Below, in pieces: positions 11,024-19,657 of a DNA stretch of 64,000 nt. The position numbers and the translations under genes are program-made. Origin of the DNA: Shewanella aestuarii (GTDB lineage: Bacteria; Pseudomonadota; Gammaproteobacteria; Enterobacterales; Shewanellaceae); the NCBI RefSeq assembly GCF_014647215.1, contig NZ_BMOT01000001.1, forward strand, positions 744,001-808,000. The letters run 5' to 3'. Under the pieces are notes generated by a model. The model saw only the letters and a list, made by a program, of their open reading frames with translations, did no database searches and was not told the DNA's origin. How positions within the stretch are numbered: the first letter of the stretch is position 1; every line of letters begins with the position of its first letter.

Positions 11024-11436
11024 TGAGCATTATTTTTGTTATGTATTTCTTTTTTGCTTAAGACATCAACGCCAAAAAAGTGTTAACAACATGTTTAAGC
11101 AAAAAACAAACTACTATCAAACACCTAACTAATTGAGAAATCACTAATTTAGATTGTAAAATAATCATTTCGAAAGTGTGATGTCTGTCGCCCTTAAGGA
11201 CGCAGGCAAGTATACTCGCGAGAATTGTCAAATACAAACATCACATTATGCAAATTATGTTTTTTTATGATTTTTTTATTCTAAAGCGCGCTGCACAAGG
11301 CTTTTAACAGGGTATATACCATGGTCTAACAAATTTAAACGCTTATTTAAATTGATCTACTATCCCGATCCACTGTAAAGTAATGTCCGCTTAACATGCC
11401 GCACTCATATAAAGAATGACGTAAGGAGAACGGGGT
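11024..11436. other. Divergent sdhC-gltA regulatory region
   Basis: A 413-base gene-free stretch separating two divergent TCA transcription units. It contains an ArcA-box-like sequence near sdhC and an inverted pair of TGTGATGT(C/T)TGT elements near the middle (both described separately). The half near gltA is AT-rich with a TTGTCA at about 11225, but no clearly spaced -10 was found. No small ORF stands out. Confidence 0.6.
11082..11096 (+). promoter_or_regulatory. ArcA-box-like site upstream of sdhC
   Basis: GTTAACAACATGTTT matches 11 of 15 positions of the classical ArcA box (GTTAATTAAATGTTA) and keeps the two GTTA-like direct repeats about 11 bases apart. It lies 59 bases upstream of the sdhC start. 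ArcA repression of sdh under low oxygen is established in E. coli; extension to this organism is inference. Confidence 0.4.
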
Positions 11437-12723
11437 ATGGCTGATAATATAGCCAAATTAGAGTTACCAGGTAACGATTCAATCGACTTACCAATTAAGA
11501 AAGGTACTGAAGGGTTTGATGTAATCGACATCAGTACATTGGGAAAAAAAGGCTATTTCACTTTTGATCCAGGCTTTCTAGCAACAGCATCTTGTGAGTC
11601 TGCAATCACATATATCGATGGTGACCAAGGTATTTTATTACACCGTGGCTATCCAATTGATCAACTTGCAACTGAATCAAGTTATTTAGACTTATGCTAC
11701 TTGCTACTTTACGGAGAATTGCCGTCTAAAGCTGATTTCGACAAATTCGAAACCACAGTGAAAGAACACACTATGGTTCACGAGCAAATCGCATTCTTCT
11801 TCCGAGGTTTCCGTCGTGACGCTCACCCAATGGCTATGCTATGTGGTGTGACAGGTGCACTTTCTGCTTTCTATCAAGATTCTCTTGATGTGAACAATCC
11901 AAAGCATCGTGAAATTGCTGCTTACCGTTTGGTTTCTAAAATGCCAACAATTGCAGCCATGTGTTACAAGTACTCAATGGGTCAACCCTTTGTGTATCCA
12001 CGTAACGAATTAAGCTATGCGGGTAACTTCTTATCTATGATGTTCGCAACACCATGCGAAGAGTATAAAGTTAACCCAGTAGTTGAACGTGCAATGGATC
12101 GTATCTTCGTTCTTCACGCAGATCATGAACAAAATGCTTCAACGTCAACAGTACGTTTAGCAGGTTCTTCTGGTGCTAACCCATTTGCGTGTATCGCAGC
12201 GGGTATCGCATCATTATGGGGCCCGGCTCACGGCGGCGCTAACGAAGCTTGTCTTGCCATGCTTGAAGAGATTGGTTCTGTGGATCGTATCCCTGAATTT
12301 ATCGAGAAAGCGAAAGACAAGAATGACCCATTCCGTTTAATGGGCTTCGGACATCGCGTTTACAAAAACTTCGACCCTCGCGCGAAAGTTATGCGTGAAA
12401 CGTGTCATGAAGTATTAAAAGAACTTAAAGTGGTTGATCCATTACTAGATGTAGCAATGGAACTTGAGCGTATTGCGCTTGAAGATGAATACTTTATCTC
12501 TAAGAAGCTTTACCCGAACGTTGACTTCTACTCTGGCCTAATCATGAAAGCCATTGGTATCCCTAATGATATGTTCACAGTGCTATTCGCATTGTCACGT
12601 ACCGTTGGTTGGATTTCACACTGGAAAGAAATGTTAGATCAACCAGGCCACAAAATTAGCCGTCCTCGTCAGTTATATACTGGTGAATCAGCGCGTAATT
12701 TTGTTAGCTTAGATAAGCGTTAA
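11437..12723 (+). CDS. gltA: Type II citrate synthase
   Basis: A 428-residue citrate synthase of the NADH-sensitive hexameric type, which condenses acetyl-CoA and oxaloacetate. The catalytic residues are all visible: His265 ([10 protein letters not shown]), His306 (MGFGHRVYK) and Asp363 (NVDFYSG). The long N-terminal domain (residues 1-60) is typical of the regulated Gram-negative enzyme. AAGGAG lies 8 bases before the ATG. It is monocistronic and divergent from sdhC, as in many gammaproteobacteria. Confidence 0.98.
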   Translation: MADNIAKLELPGNDSIDLPIKKGTEGFDVIDISTLGKKGYFTFDPGFLATASCESAITYIDGDQGILLHRGYPIDQLATESSYLDLCYLLLYGELPSKADFDKFETTVKEHTMVHEQIAFFFRGFRRDAHPMAMLCGVTGALSAFYQDSLDVNNPKHREIAAYRLVSKMPTIAAMCYKYSMGQPFVYPRNELSYAGNFLSMMFATPCEEYKVNPVVERAMDRIFVLHADHEQNASTSTVRLAGSSGANPFACIAAGIASLWGPAHGGANEACLAMLEEIGSVDRIPEFIEKAKDKNDPFRLMGFGHRVYKNFDPRAKVMRETCHEVLKELKVVDPLLDVAMELERIALEDEYFISKKLYPNVDFYSGLIMKAIGIPNDMFTVLFALSRTVGWISHWKEMLDQPGHKISRPRQLYTGESARNFVSLDKR

Positions 12724-12744
12724 TCATTTATCGTTTATTGTGAG

Positions 12745-12768
12745 AAAGCGCCCTAGGGCGCTTTTTTT
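12745..12768 (+). terminator. Intrinsic terminator of gltA
   Basis: A perfect 20-base palindrome (AAAGCGCCCT then AGGGCGCTTT) followed by further T, 21 bases after the gltA stop. Confidence 0.93.
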
Positions 12769-12832
12769 ATGTCATCTCATATTGCTGCAACAAAATTTAT
12801 CTATGCATTTTCAATGCACTAACAGAACAACA

Positions 12833-13306
12833 TCAGTCTATTTCAAATAATTTGGCCATTCTTTGGATCTGTTTTAGCGGTACATGATGTTTATTTCGTT
12901 GTGAACATAACACTTGATGTGCACTCGATTTAGGATCGCCTACCAAGACAACTTTTACCCGATAGCCAAGCGCGACAGCAGCCGTTTTATAAGCCAGATA
13001 TTCCCAATGGCAGACATTGGTATTATCGCAAATCACCACAGGCTCTGAGAGTGCTAACGCCTCAATAAATAAACTGAGATTAAGTTGATGGTTTTGTGAC
13101 AACTTATTTACGTCAAATCGATATTCACCATCGATATAAAAAAGATTATCAGTTGAATAATAGCCATATTGCTTAATCTGCGTTGCCATGGGTAACGGCT
13201 GCGATTGTATGAACTGATCTACCCAGTAGGATTTTCCGCTACCGGGTAAACCACGCATAATAATGGCTAATTTATGATCATGTTGATATTGATTTACGCC
13301 ACTCAT
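12833..13306 (-). CDS. P-loop kinase-like ATPase, polynucleotide-kinase type
   Basis: A small single-domain P-loop protein (157 residues). Walker A is at residues 19-26 (GLPGSGKS), and VVICDNTNV near residue 90 fits the second strand and substrate region of the T4 polynucleotide kinase / Zeta-toxin-like AAA_33 group. These enzymes phosphorylate nucleic-acid ends or small molecules; the substrate here is unknown. Its start overlaps the stop of the upstream sirtuin gene by four bases (ATGA), so the two are almost certainly co-translated. No lid or partner domain is visible in a protein this short. Confidence 0.75.
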   Translation of the reverse strand: MSGVNQYQHDHKLAIIMRGLPGSGKSYWVDQFIQSQPLPMATQIKQYGYYSTDNLFYIDGEYRFDVNKLSQNHQLNLSLFIEALALSEPVVICDNTNVCHWEYLAYKTAAVALGYRVKVVLVGDPKSSAHQVLCSQRNKHHVPLKQIQRMAKLFEID

Positions 13307-14037
13307 GATGCAATTGGTTCGCTACCCAGAGTTTTACCATTAAGAATATCGTCAACCAGTTGCGGTACAATATCCCCCGCCCGACCAGTAAAGTGATATT
13401 GAAATTGGCTATGTCTGTCTGGCGCAACTAAATTGACCTCTACCGTTTGTGCTCCGTGGTGATTGGCGCTATCAACAAATCCCGCGGCAGGATAAACCGT
13501 GCCTGATGTGCCAATGGCAATAAATAAATCACAATGGTCAAGTGCGTCGTGAATACGGTCCATACCAAAAGGCATCTCGCCAAACCACACAATATGAGGT
13601 CTTAAGCGCATTGCAGGAATACAACAAGTACAGCAATTATCTGGCCCAAAGGGCTCACGAAGAACAAAGGTTTGCAACGACTTAGGGCAGCGTCCTTTAG
13701 ATAATTCGCCATGCATATGCAGTAAACGTCTTGAGCCTGCTCTTTCATGCAGATCATCCACGTTTTGAGTGATAACTAATAGATTACCGTCAAATTCAGC
13801 TTCTAATTTTGCTAAGGCAATATGTGCCAGATTTTCACTGACTTCATCAGAATACAGCTGTTGCCAGCGATTATTATAAAAGCGTTCAACCAATTCGATA
13901 TCTTTAGCATAACCCTCTGGTGTGGCAACATCTTCAATATGATGTTGCTCCCATAATCCATTTTGATCACGAAAAGTACGAATACCTGATTCTGCAGAAA
14001 TGCCTGCGCCGGTTAACACGACAATATTCCGGTACAT
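13303..14037 (-). CDS. cobB: NAD-dependent protein deacylase, CobB-type sirtuin
   Basis: A 244-residue sirtuin. It has the NAD-binding GAGISAESGIRTFRD at residues 10-24, TQNVDDLHERAG at 90-101 and the catalytic His109 in HMHGE. Tyr54 and Arg57 form the YxxR pair that marks class III sirtuins and lets them remove succinyl and malonyl groups as well as acetyl groups. The zinc-finger region is degenerate (one Cys at 117, then CCTCC), similar to enterobacterial CobB. AAGGAA precedes the ATG. It is transcribed with the downstream kinase gene, and the pair lies beside the succinyl-CoA genes. Confidence 0.92.
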   Translation of the reverse strand: MYRNIVVLTGAGISAESGIRTFRDQNGLWEQHHIEDVATPEGYAKDIELVERFYNNRWQQLYSDEVSENLAHIALAKLEAEFDGNLLVITQNVDDLHERAGSRRLLHMHGELSKGRCPKSLQTFVLREPFGPDNCCTCCIPAMRLRPHIVWFGEMPFGMDRIHDALDHCDLFIAIGTSGTVYPAAGFVDSANHHGAQTVEVNLVAPDRHSQFQYHFTGRAGDIVPQLVDDILNGKTLGSEPIAS

Positions 14038-14369
14038 GGTGCTTCCTTTTTATTATTGGCTGGTACTGATTAGTCAAAAATCATAGCCGGATTCAAGTAA
14101 TAAGCTACACTAGCAAAATCTAGGATTAAACCGCAATGGATAGCTGAGCTAATCCTATCATTTCACTCATTCTCACGCCTAAGGTGCTCTCTTAGTGGAA
14201 ACCTTGGGCGTACCGCAAGCATTTTTGTTGCTAATAACTCAGTGTCGCAAGCGCCTGAATATATCGCAATAATCCCTTAGTATAAGTAAGTTTATTGTCA
14301 CAATAATGCTGTATTTTATTGCCGCGAGGACAATTTTTATATTAATGACCAGATTAAACCACTTAGAGG

Positions 14370-14398
14370 TTTAAGTTTTCATATTCAACACATATAAT
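14370..14398 (+). promoter_or_regulatory. Promoter of fur
   Basis: A perfect -10 TATAAT at 14393-14398 is preceded by a weak -35 (TTTAAG) at a 17-base spacing. It lies about 52 bases before the preferred fur start. Confidence 0.6.
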
Positions 14399-14410
14399 GA
14401 TTTCATTATC
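14393..14410 (+). promoter_or_regulatory. Fur-box-like palindrome on the fur -10 box
   Basis: TATAATGATTTCATTATC contains the perfect inverted repeat ATAATGA/TCATTAT and closely resembles the 19-base Fur box, being one base short at the centre. It overlaps the -10 hexamer, which would allow Fur to repress its own gene. Autoregulation of fur is known in E. coli; here it is inferred from the site. Confidence 0.5.
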
Positions 14411-14450
14411 CACGGACGAACCGATTGGTTCTGCAATCAAGAGATTAGCA

Positions 14451-14882
14451 ATGACAGATGGAAATCAAGCCCTTAAGAAAGCCGGTTTAAAAATTACCCT
14501 GCCGCGAGTAAAAATTCTTGAGCTAATGCAAAATCCTGAAAACCAGCACATTAGCGCTGAAGACTTATACAAGAAATTGTTAGAAGTGGGTGAAGAAATT
14601 GGCTTAGCCACTGTATACCGTGTTCTTAACCAATTTGATGATGCAGGTATTCTTAATCGTCATCATTTTGAATCGGGTAAAGCTGTTTTTGAAATGTCGA
14701 CGCAAAAACATCATGATCATTTAGTTTGTTTAACTTGTGATAAAGTTATCGAGTTTTCTGATGAAGTGATTGAACGTCGTCAAGATGAAATCGCCATGCG
14801 TCATAATATCAAATTGACTCATCACAGCTTGTATCTATACGGTCATTGCACCAACGATACCTGTGATCACGCAGACGAATAA
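14451..14882 (+). CDS. fur: Ferric uptake regulator Fur
   Basis: The 143-residue iron-responsive repressor. It starts MTDGNQALKKAGLKIT, nearly the E. coli N-terminus; the winged-helix DNA-binding domain runs to about residue 83, then the dimerisation domain with the metal-binding HHDHLVC cluster, CxxC (CLTC) and a C-terminal His/Cys/Asp-rich tail. The frame is open back to an ATG at 14397, but that ATG overlaps the -10 box, so the start at 14451 is preferred, with a GAG-type Shine-Dalgarno 8 bases upstream. Fur represses iron-uptake genes when Fe(II) is plentiful. Confidence 0.97.
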   Translation: MTDGNQALKKAGLKITLPRVKILELMQNPENQHISAEDLYKKLLEVGEEIGLATVYRVLNQFDDAGILNRHHFESGKAVFEMSTQKHHDHLVCLTCDKVIEFSDEVIERRQDEIAMRHNIKLTHHSLYLYGHCTNDTCDHADE

Positions 14883-14890
14883 ATCGTTTA

Positions 14891-14918
14891 AAAAACCAGC
14901 TGAGATGCTGGTTTTTTT
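14891..14918 (+). terminator. Bidirectional terminator between fur and the GNAT gene
   Basis: An eleven-base stem (AAAAAACCAGC / GCTGGTTTTTT) with a six-base loop and a T run on either strand. It serves fur on the plus strand and the convergent acetyltransferase gene on the minus strand. Confidence 0.9.
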
Positions 14919-14942
14919 ATTGTGTGAACAAACTCAATTCAA

Positions 14943-15473
14943 TTAAAACTCGCGCTGATAGACATGCACTTTATGGCCTAAATATTCACTTTGGTCAAAC
15001 AGAGACATACCCACTTTTTTAGCCACGCCTTCAGACCCTTGATTACCATGTAAAATCAGCGCAATAAATAAATCAATATTAAACTTTGGTTGAAAAGTAT
15101 CGACTGCAGCTTGTGCCGCTTCATAGCCAATGCCCTTACCCCAATATTCCGGGAAATATCGATATCCTAGCTCGACCTTATTAAACTCTGGTAAATATTT
15201 AGGGCCACAAAATCCAATGACTTTATTATCAGCTTTATGATGCACAGCCCAGCGACCAAAACCATGCTTTGCATAATCTGCGAGGATCACATTATGATAA
15301 ATATCCGCAGCTTGAGACTCTTCAGTAAAAGGCTCCATAGGAATATAAGTCAGCATTTCGGGCAAACTGTTCATCAAAAACAGTGCAGGAATGTCTTCTT
15401 CGGTAAAAGGCCTAAGAATAAGCCTATTGGTTTCAGTAATTTTTTCAGTTGCAAATTGACTGTTATCAACCAT
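14943..15473 (-). CDS. GNAT-family N-acetyltransferase, RimJ/RimL-like
   Basis: A 176-residue acetyltransferase of the Acetyltransf_3 type. TNRLILRPFTEEDIPALF at the N-terminus is the family signature, ELGYRYFPEYWGKGIGYEAA near residues 125-145 is the acetyl-CoA pyrophosphate loop (motif A), and NQGSEGVAKKVGM is motif B. RimJ/RimL relatives acetylate the N-termini of ribosomal proteins, but many members of this group modify other amines, so the target cannot be named. It is convergent with fur and 71 bases downstream of the preceding MarR gene. Confidence 0.88.
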   Translation of the reverse strand: MVDNSQFATEKITETNRLILRPFTEEDIPALFLMNSLPEMLTYIPMEPFTEESQAADIYHNVILADYAKHGFGRWAVHHKADNKVIGFCGPKYLPEFNKVELGYRYFPEYWGKGIGYEAAQAAVDTFQPKFNIDLFIALILHGNQGSEGVAKKVGMSLFDQSEYLGHKVHVYQREF

Positions 15474-15544
15474 GATTGTGTTTCCAATTAATCCATTATC
15501 GACAAAATCATGTTAACACAAAGTCAATATGTTCAAAGTTGAAA

Positions 15545-15961
15545 TTAAGCTATTTTGTTGATTTTATTAAGAAGTCGCATCAATTCAGCCTGCTCGTCTG
15601 AGGTTAATAACGCTAAGTATTGATCATTAACCCACTCTGCTTCATGCACTAAATCGTGCTCTAATGCTTTACCATCATCGGTGAGAAAGATTTGAAATGC
15701 GCGACGATTATCAGCCTCTTGATGGCGGGTAATCAGCCCCTGAACTTGTAATTGGTCAAGCAAGCGGGTCATGGTGTAGTTGGCTACATCACAGCGTTTA
15801 GATAATTCTGTCTGACTTAAGCCCTCTTCCTGCCAGAGGGTAAACAGCACAGGCCAAAGTTTGATATCTAATTCGTAGCGTTTCAAGCGTGTGTCCAACG
15901 CTTGCTGCAAGGTCAGATTAAGGTGTGATACCAAATAATTTAAACTCTCAAAACGTTTCAT
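15545..15961 (-). CDS. MarR-family transcriptional regulator
   Basis: A 138-residue winged-helix regulator. The recognition helix region (SQTELSKRCDVANYTMTRLLDQLQ, about residues 49-72) and the wing with ADNRRAFQIFLTDDG are typical. GAGGAGG sits directly before the ATG. It is followed on the same strand by the GNAT gene, which may be its target. An inverted repeat just upstream is described among the findings. The ligand is unknown. Confidence 0.92.
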   Translation of the reverse strand: MKRFESLNYLVSHLNLTLQQALDTRLKRYELDIKLWPVLFTLWQEEGLSQTELSKRCDVANYTMTRLLDQLQVQGLITRHQEADNRRAFQIFLTDDGKALEHDLVHEAEWVNDQYLALLTSDEQAELMRLLNKINKIA

Positions 15962-16074
15962 TGATACCTCCTCATTACATCAATTAATATGTTACTGACT
16001 TGAGTCTAGATTACTAGGTTCAACATCATATTCAAGTCAGACAATATTAATAGCATACGCTAGAAACCGCTTAT

Positions 16075-16515
16075 TTAGTCAAAAGATAAATACTCATTAA
16101 TATAGCGATAATAACAAGCGCGGTTTAAGCTACCCACTAATCCTTTGTTAAAATTAACAAAAATACCTGTATCTTCCACTATAACAGCTGTTTTTGTGAC
16201 CTGAATTTTTGTATCCAAGCTCGTCTTAAAACAAAACCCAGCATCATTTTCTTCAACATCAACCAATAACAAGGGCCATGAATCAACTGCGACTCTTACC
16301 TTTTCAACCGGTGTAATCAAAAAATATTCATCGTTGATTTTATGCAGAATGTGACTGAACATGCGGGCAAACTTTGTTGGTAATGGACTGTTTAGGTAAA
16401 GCCAGCTGCCGTCAGATAAAATACGAAACAACACCTGTTCACTGCACAATTTTACCCCTGATTGCTGGGTAAATTGTGCAATTGAATTTGTGGCGTTGAT
16501 ATCCTTATCTGTCAT
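16075..16515 (-). CDS. DUF1285 family protein
   Basis: A 146-residue cytoplasmic protein with the DUF1285 layout: a DGSWLYLNSPLP strand near residue 35, then FARMFSHIL and the TPVEKVRVAVDSWPLLL segment. Structures in this family are small beta-rich folds without an assigned function. It starts 13 bases after the ydiJ stop, so it is cotranscribed with the D-2-hydroxyglutarate dehydrogenase-like gene. Confidence 0.85.
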   Translation of the reverse strand: MTDKDINATNSIAQFTQQSGVKLCSEQVLFRILSDGSWLYLNSPLPTKFARMFSHILHKINDEYFLITPVEKVRVAVDSWPLLLVDVEENDAGFCFKTSLDTKIQVTKTAVIVEDTGIFVNFNKGLVGSLNRACYYRYINEYLSFD

Positions 16516-16528
16516 GTATTGTTTTAGC

Positions 16529-19500
16529 CTAATGATTATTCAACAACATCAACAGTGCTTCAATTGGATGTTTAGGACTAAATTTAGCAAAGCGCTTAAC
16601 TTGGCTACGACATGAGTACCCCGATACTAAAATCTGTTCCTTTTCGGCTATTTTCTCGATACTTGATTGCCATGACATTTCAAATAAGGCTTTGGAACGG
16701 TCTAGATTTTCAAGTTCATGACCATATGTTCCAGCCATGCCACAGCAACCTAAATTCAAACTGGTCACTTTAGCCCCGAAATGGTTAAAAATGCTTTGCC
16801 ATTCTTTGGCGGTATTGGGTTTGGCGGTGGATTCAGTGCAATGACTAAACCAAGTAAACTCAGCAGGCACATCCTTGATGATTTTTGGATAATGCTCAAT
16901 GGCATCAACTAACCATTCATTTGCCAATTTCACTTCAAAATTACCGCGTTTTTGTCCTAAGGCTTCTTTATATTCATCCCGATAGCAAAGCACTAATGCT
17001 GGGTCTAACCCCACCATTGGCATGCCTAGCGAGTGCAGTTTATTTAAAAAATCGGCACTGTTTTGGGCTGTTTTAGCAAATTTAGTTAAGAAGCCTTTAA
17101 TGTGGCTTGGCTTACCATTTGGCTTGAAAGGTAATAATACCGGTTTAAAGCCAAGCTTCTCAATTAATTGAATAAAGCGATACACAATATCGGCATCATA
17201 GAATGAATTGAAGGGATCTTGAACGACCAACACATATTGATTTCTATCCGCTTCGGCTATGGCATATAAATCATCTAATTCATAACCACGACTTGGATGA
17301 CCATCTAAGCGTTGTTTCAATGTTGGCACTGAAAGCTTAGGCGAATCAACATAGCCAATTGTCTTTTTGATAATCCACTGACTCACAGGGTTTTGCGATG
17401 CAAAGTTAGTCACTTTTGGCATTGATGCCATCAATGGCAGTGAATCTTCAATTCCAGCCACTAAGTAATCTTTTGCAGGACGTAAGTAGCGTTTGTAATA
17501 AATATCAAAAAATTGCGCTCGAAACTTTGGTACGTCAACTTTTACAGGGCATTGACTTGAACAGGCTTTACAAGCCAAACAGCCTTTTAATGACGCCATG
17601 ACCTCATGGGAATAATCATAGTCCCGTTTGGCATTAAGGGTATTTTGTGCCCTTTGTAACAAGCTGGAAGATTTAGATGCAGCTAATTCATTAATATCTA
17701 CGCCCTCTGCTTCAAGTAACCTTAACCATTCACGCATTAAACCGGCGCGCCCTTTAGGTGACTGAATCCGATCGCCAGTCACTTTAAATGAGGGACACAT
17801 TGGTGAATATGCACTGTAGTTAAAGCATAAACCGTTACCATTACAGTTCATGACATCAGGAAAAGCATCACGCACTTGAATTGGAATTTGACGATCAAAA
17901 CTACCACGCTTGGCACTGTCGACGTTAAACATTAACGGTGCCGATTTTGGCGGCGCGACTAATTTCCCTGGATTTAAGCGATTATCGGGGTCAAACAAAC
18001 CTTTAATTTGTTCAAGCACACCATAAAGTTCATCACCAAAAACCGCGGGGCCGTATTCACCTCGCACACCTTTACCGTGCTCGCCCCACATTAAACCACC
18101 ATATTTTAGTGTTAATGCGGCAACCTCATCAGAAATGACTTTAAGCAATTTTTCATCTGCTTCGTCACACATATCTAGTGCTGGACGTACATGTAGCACA
18201 CCAGCATCAACATGACCAAACATGCCATATTGTAATTGATGACCATCTAACAGCGCTCGAAACTCCATAATAAAGTCGGCTAAGTTTTCAGGTGGTACCG
18301 CGGTATCTTCTGCAAAAGCGATAGGTTTACGTCGACCTTTAGTCGCGCCCAATAGCCCAACCGCTTTTTTACGCATCGCATAAATTTGCTCAATACTGGG
18401 TTTATCGCTAGTAATTTGAAAACCGACTAAACCATATAGTTGATCATTTAATTGCTGGGTTAATACCGTTTCTAAGTTGGCTACTTTTGCTTTAACTTCA
18501 GTATCATCTCCGGCAAATTCCACCATGTTTAAGCCTTCTATGACCTTATTAGGTACATCTTGAATTAAATCAGCCACTGAATGCCAGATAATGTCTTGTT
18601 TGGCTAAATTAAGCACTTTTGAGTCGACGGTTTCTACAACGGTGGCTTTGGCTTCAACTAACGATGGTGCATGGCGTAAAGCTGACTCAAACGAATCATA
18701 CTTAATGTTCACCATCATTCGGGTTTTAGGCAGTGGCGTAATGTTCAGTTTCGCCTCAGTGATCACGGCCAAAGTACCTTCAGACCCTGTCAGAATTCGT
18801 GATACATCGAACTGAGTTAAGTCGTCATTCCAAACATGCTTTAAATCGTATCCGGTTAAGAAACGATTTAATTTGGGGAAGCGGCTTTCAATTAATCCGC
18901 GCTTGTCTAGGCACACATCGGAAATAGCGGCAATAATAGTATCAGCTAGCGAGTTTTCGGTTGGAGAGGCATGTACGGCATCTTTATTTATTGGCCTTGA
19001 AGTTAATACACTGCCATCAATCAATACACTAGTAAGCCCTAAAACATGATCTGAGGTTTTGCCATAGACTAATGAGCCCGCCCCAGATGCATCAGTATTG
19101 ATCATCCCGCCGACAGTCGCTCTATTTGATGTTGATAAATCTGGACTAAAGAAAAACCCGTGGGGCCGCAAAGCATCATTAAGTGCATCCTTAACCACAC
19201 CCGCTTGTACTTTTACCCAGCCTTCTGTGGCGTTCACTTCGATAACTTTATTCATGTGACGTGACACATCGAGTATCAGACCGTGTGTTAAAGATTGGCC
19301 GTTAGTCCCCGTTCCACCACCGCGGGCGCTGAAGGTCACAGCTTTAAACTCAGGCTTTGAAGCTAAACGTAATACCAGTTCAACATCTTTTTGACTTGCT
19401 GGATAAATTACCGCCTGAGGTAAGAATTGATACACTGAGTTATCAGTGGCTTGGATAAGTCTGGCACTATAACGCTTGTCAATTTCACCATTAAAATCAC

Positions 19501-19573
19501 TTTGTGCTAACGCCTCTAAATACGTTAAATAAATCGGTTCTAATGTTTGTTTGTGTGAGAGTAAAGGTAGCAT
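16529..19573 (-). CDS. ydiJ: FAD-linked oxidase / Fe-S protein of the YdiJ type (D-2-hydroxyglutarate dehydrogenase-like)
   Basis: A 1014-residue fusion. The N-terminal half is a PCMH-type FAD oxidase domain (GGGTGTNGQSLTHGL near residue 84 and HVDAGVLHVRP near 455). The C-terminal half is a GlpC/CCG-type iron-sulfur domain with CNGNGLC, CLACKACSSQCPVKV and GCCGMAGTYGHE. Length and layout match E. coli YdiJ (1018). The family oxidises D-2-hydroxy acids; YdiJ relatives are linked to D-2-hydroxyglutarate, a by-product of 2-oxoglutarate metabolism. It passes electrons to an unidentified acceptor. It is followed at once by the DUF1285 gene. Confidence 0.9.
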   Translation of the reverse strand: MLPLLSHKQTLEPIYLTYLEALAQSDFNGEIDKRYSARLIQATDNSVYQFLPQAVIYPASQKDVELVLRLASKPEFKAVTFSARGGGTGTNGQSLTHGLILDVSRHMNKVIEVNATEGWVKVQAGVVKDALNDALRPHGFFFSPDLSTSNRATVGGMINTDASGAGSLVYGKTSDHVLGLTSVLIDGSVLTSRPINKDAVHASPTENSLADTIIAAISDVCLDKRGLIESRFPKLNRFLTGYDLKHVWNDDLTQFDVSRILTGSEGTLAVITEAKLNITPLPKTRMMVNIKYDSFESALRHAPSLVEAKATVVETVDSKVLNLAKQDIIWHSVADLIQDVPNKVIEGLNMVEFAGDDTEVKAKVANLETVLTQQLNDQLYGLVGFQITSDKPSIEQIYAMRKKAVGLLGATKGRRKPIAFAEDTAVPPENLADFIMEFRALLDGHQLQYGMFGHVDAGVLHVRPALDMCDEADEKLLKVISDEVAALTLKYGGLMWGEHGKGVRGEYGPAVFGDELYGVLEQIKGLFDPDNRLNPGKLVAPPKSAPLMFNVDSAKRGSFDRQIPIQVRDAFPDVMNCNGNGLCFNYSAYSPMCPSFKVTGDRIQSPKGRAGLMREWLRLLEAEGVDINELAASKSSSLLQRAQNTLNAKRDYDYSHEVMASLKGCLACKACSSQCPVKVDVPKFRAQFFDIYYKRYLRPAKDYLVAGIEDSLPLMASMPKVTNFASQNPVSQWIIKKTIGYVDSPKLSVPTLKQRLDGHPSRGYELDDLYAIAEADRNQYVLVVQDPFNSFYDADIVYRFIQLIEKLGFKPVLLPFKPNGKPSHIKGFLTKFAKTAQNSADFLNKLHSLGMPMVGLDPALVLCYRDEYKEALGQKRGNFEVKLANEWLVDAIEHYPKIIKDVPAEFTWFSHCTESTAKPNTAKEWQSIFNHFGAKVTSLNLGCCGMAGTYGHELENLDRSKALFEMSWQSSIEKIAEKEQILVSGYSCRSQVKRFAKFSPKHPIEALLMLLNNH

Positions 19574-19612
19574 GGCAGACTTATTATTAATTTTGAGTTA
19601 CCGCCATTATAA

Positions 19613-19644
19613 ACAAAAAAAAGCCGCTAAAAAGCGGCTTTTTT
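19613..19644 (-). terminator. Intrinsic terminator downstream of ppsA
   Basis: A twelve-base stem (AAAAAAGCCGCT / AGCGGCTTTTTT) with an AAAA loop, followed by T on the minus strand. It lies between ppsA and ydiJ, which are both on the minus strand, so ydiJ needs its own promoter in the roughly 40 bases that follow or overlapping this element. Confidence 0.88.
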
Positions 19645-19657
19645 AACAAGTTGATAA

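Larger units (their letters stand above)
14038..14450. other. cobB-fur divergent spacer
   Basis: This 413-base region holds the cobB promoter on one side and the fur promoter with a Fur-box-like palindrome on the other (listed separately). In between is a ten-base inverted repeat with one G-T pair (CGCCTAAGGT at 14176, ACCTTGGGCG at 14201) of unknown purpose. No further gene is seen. Confidence 0.55.

Noticed and set aside
11024..11436. A full CRP site in the sdhC-gltA region
   Set aside because: Only TGTGA half-sites were found; none has the matching TCACA at the proper spacing.
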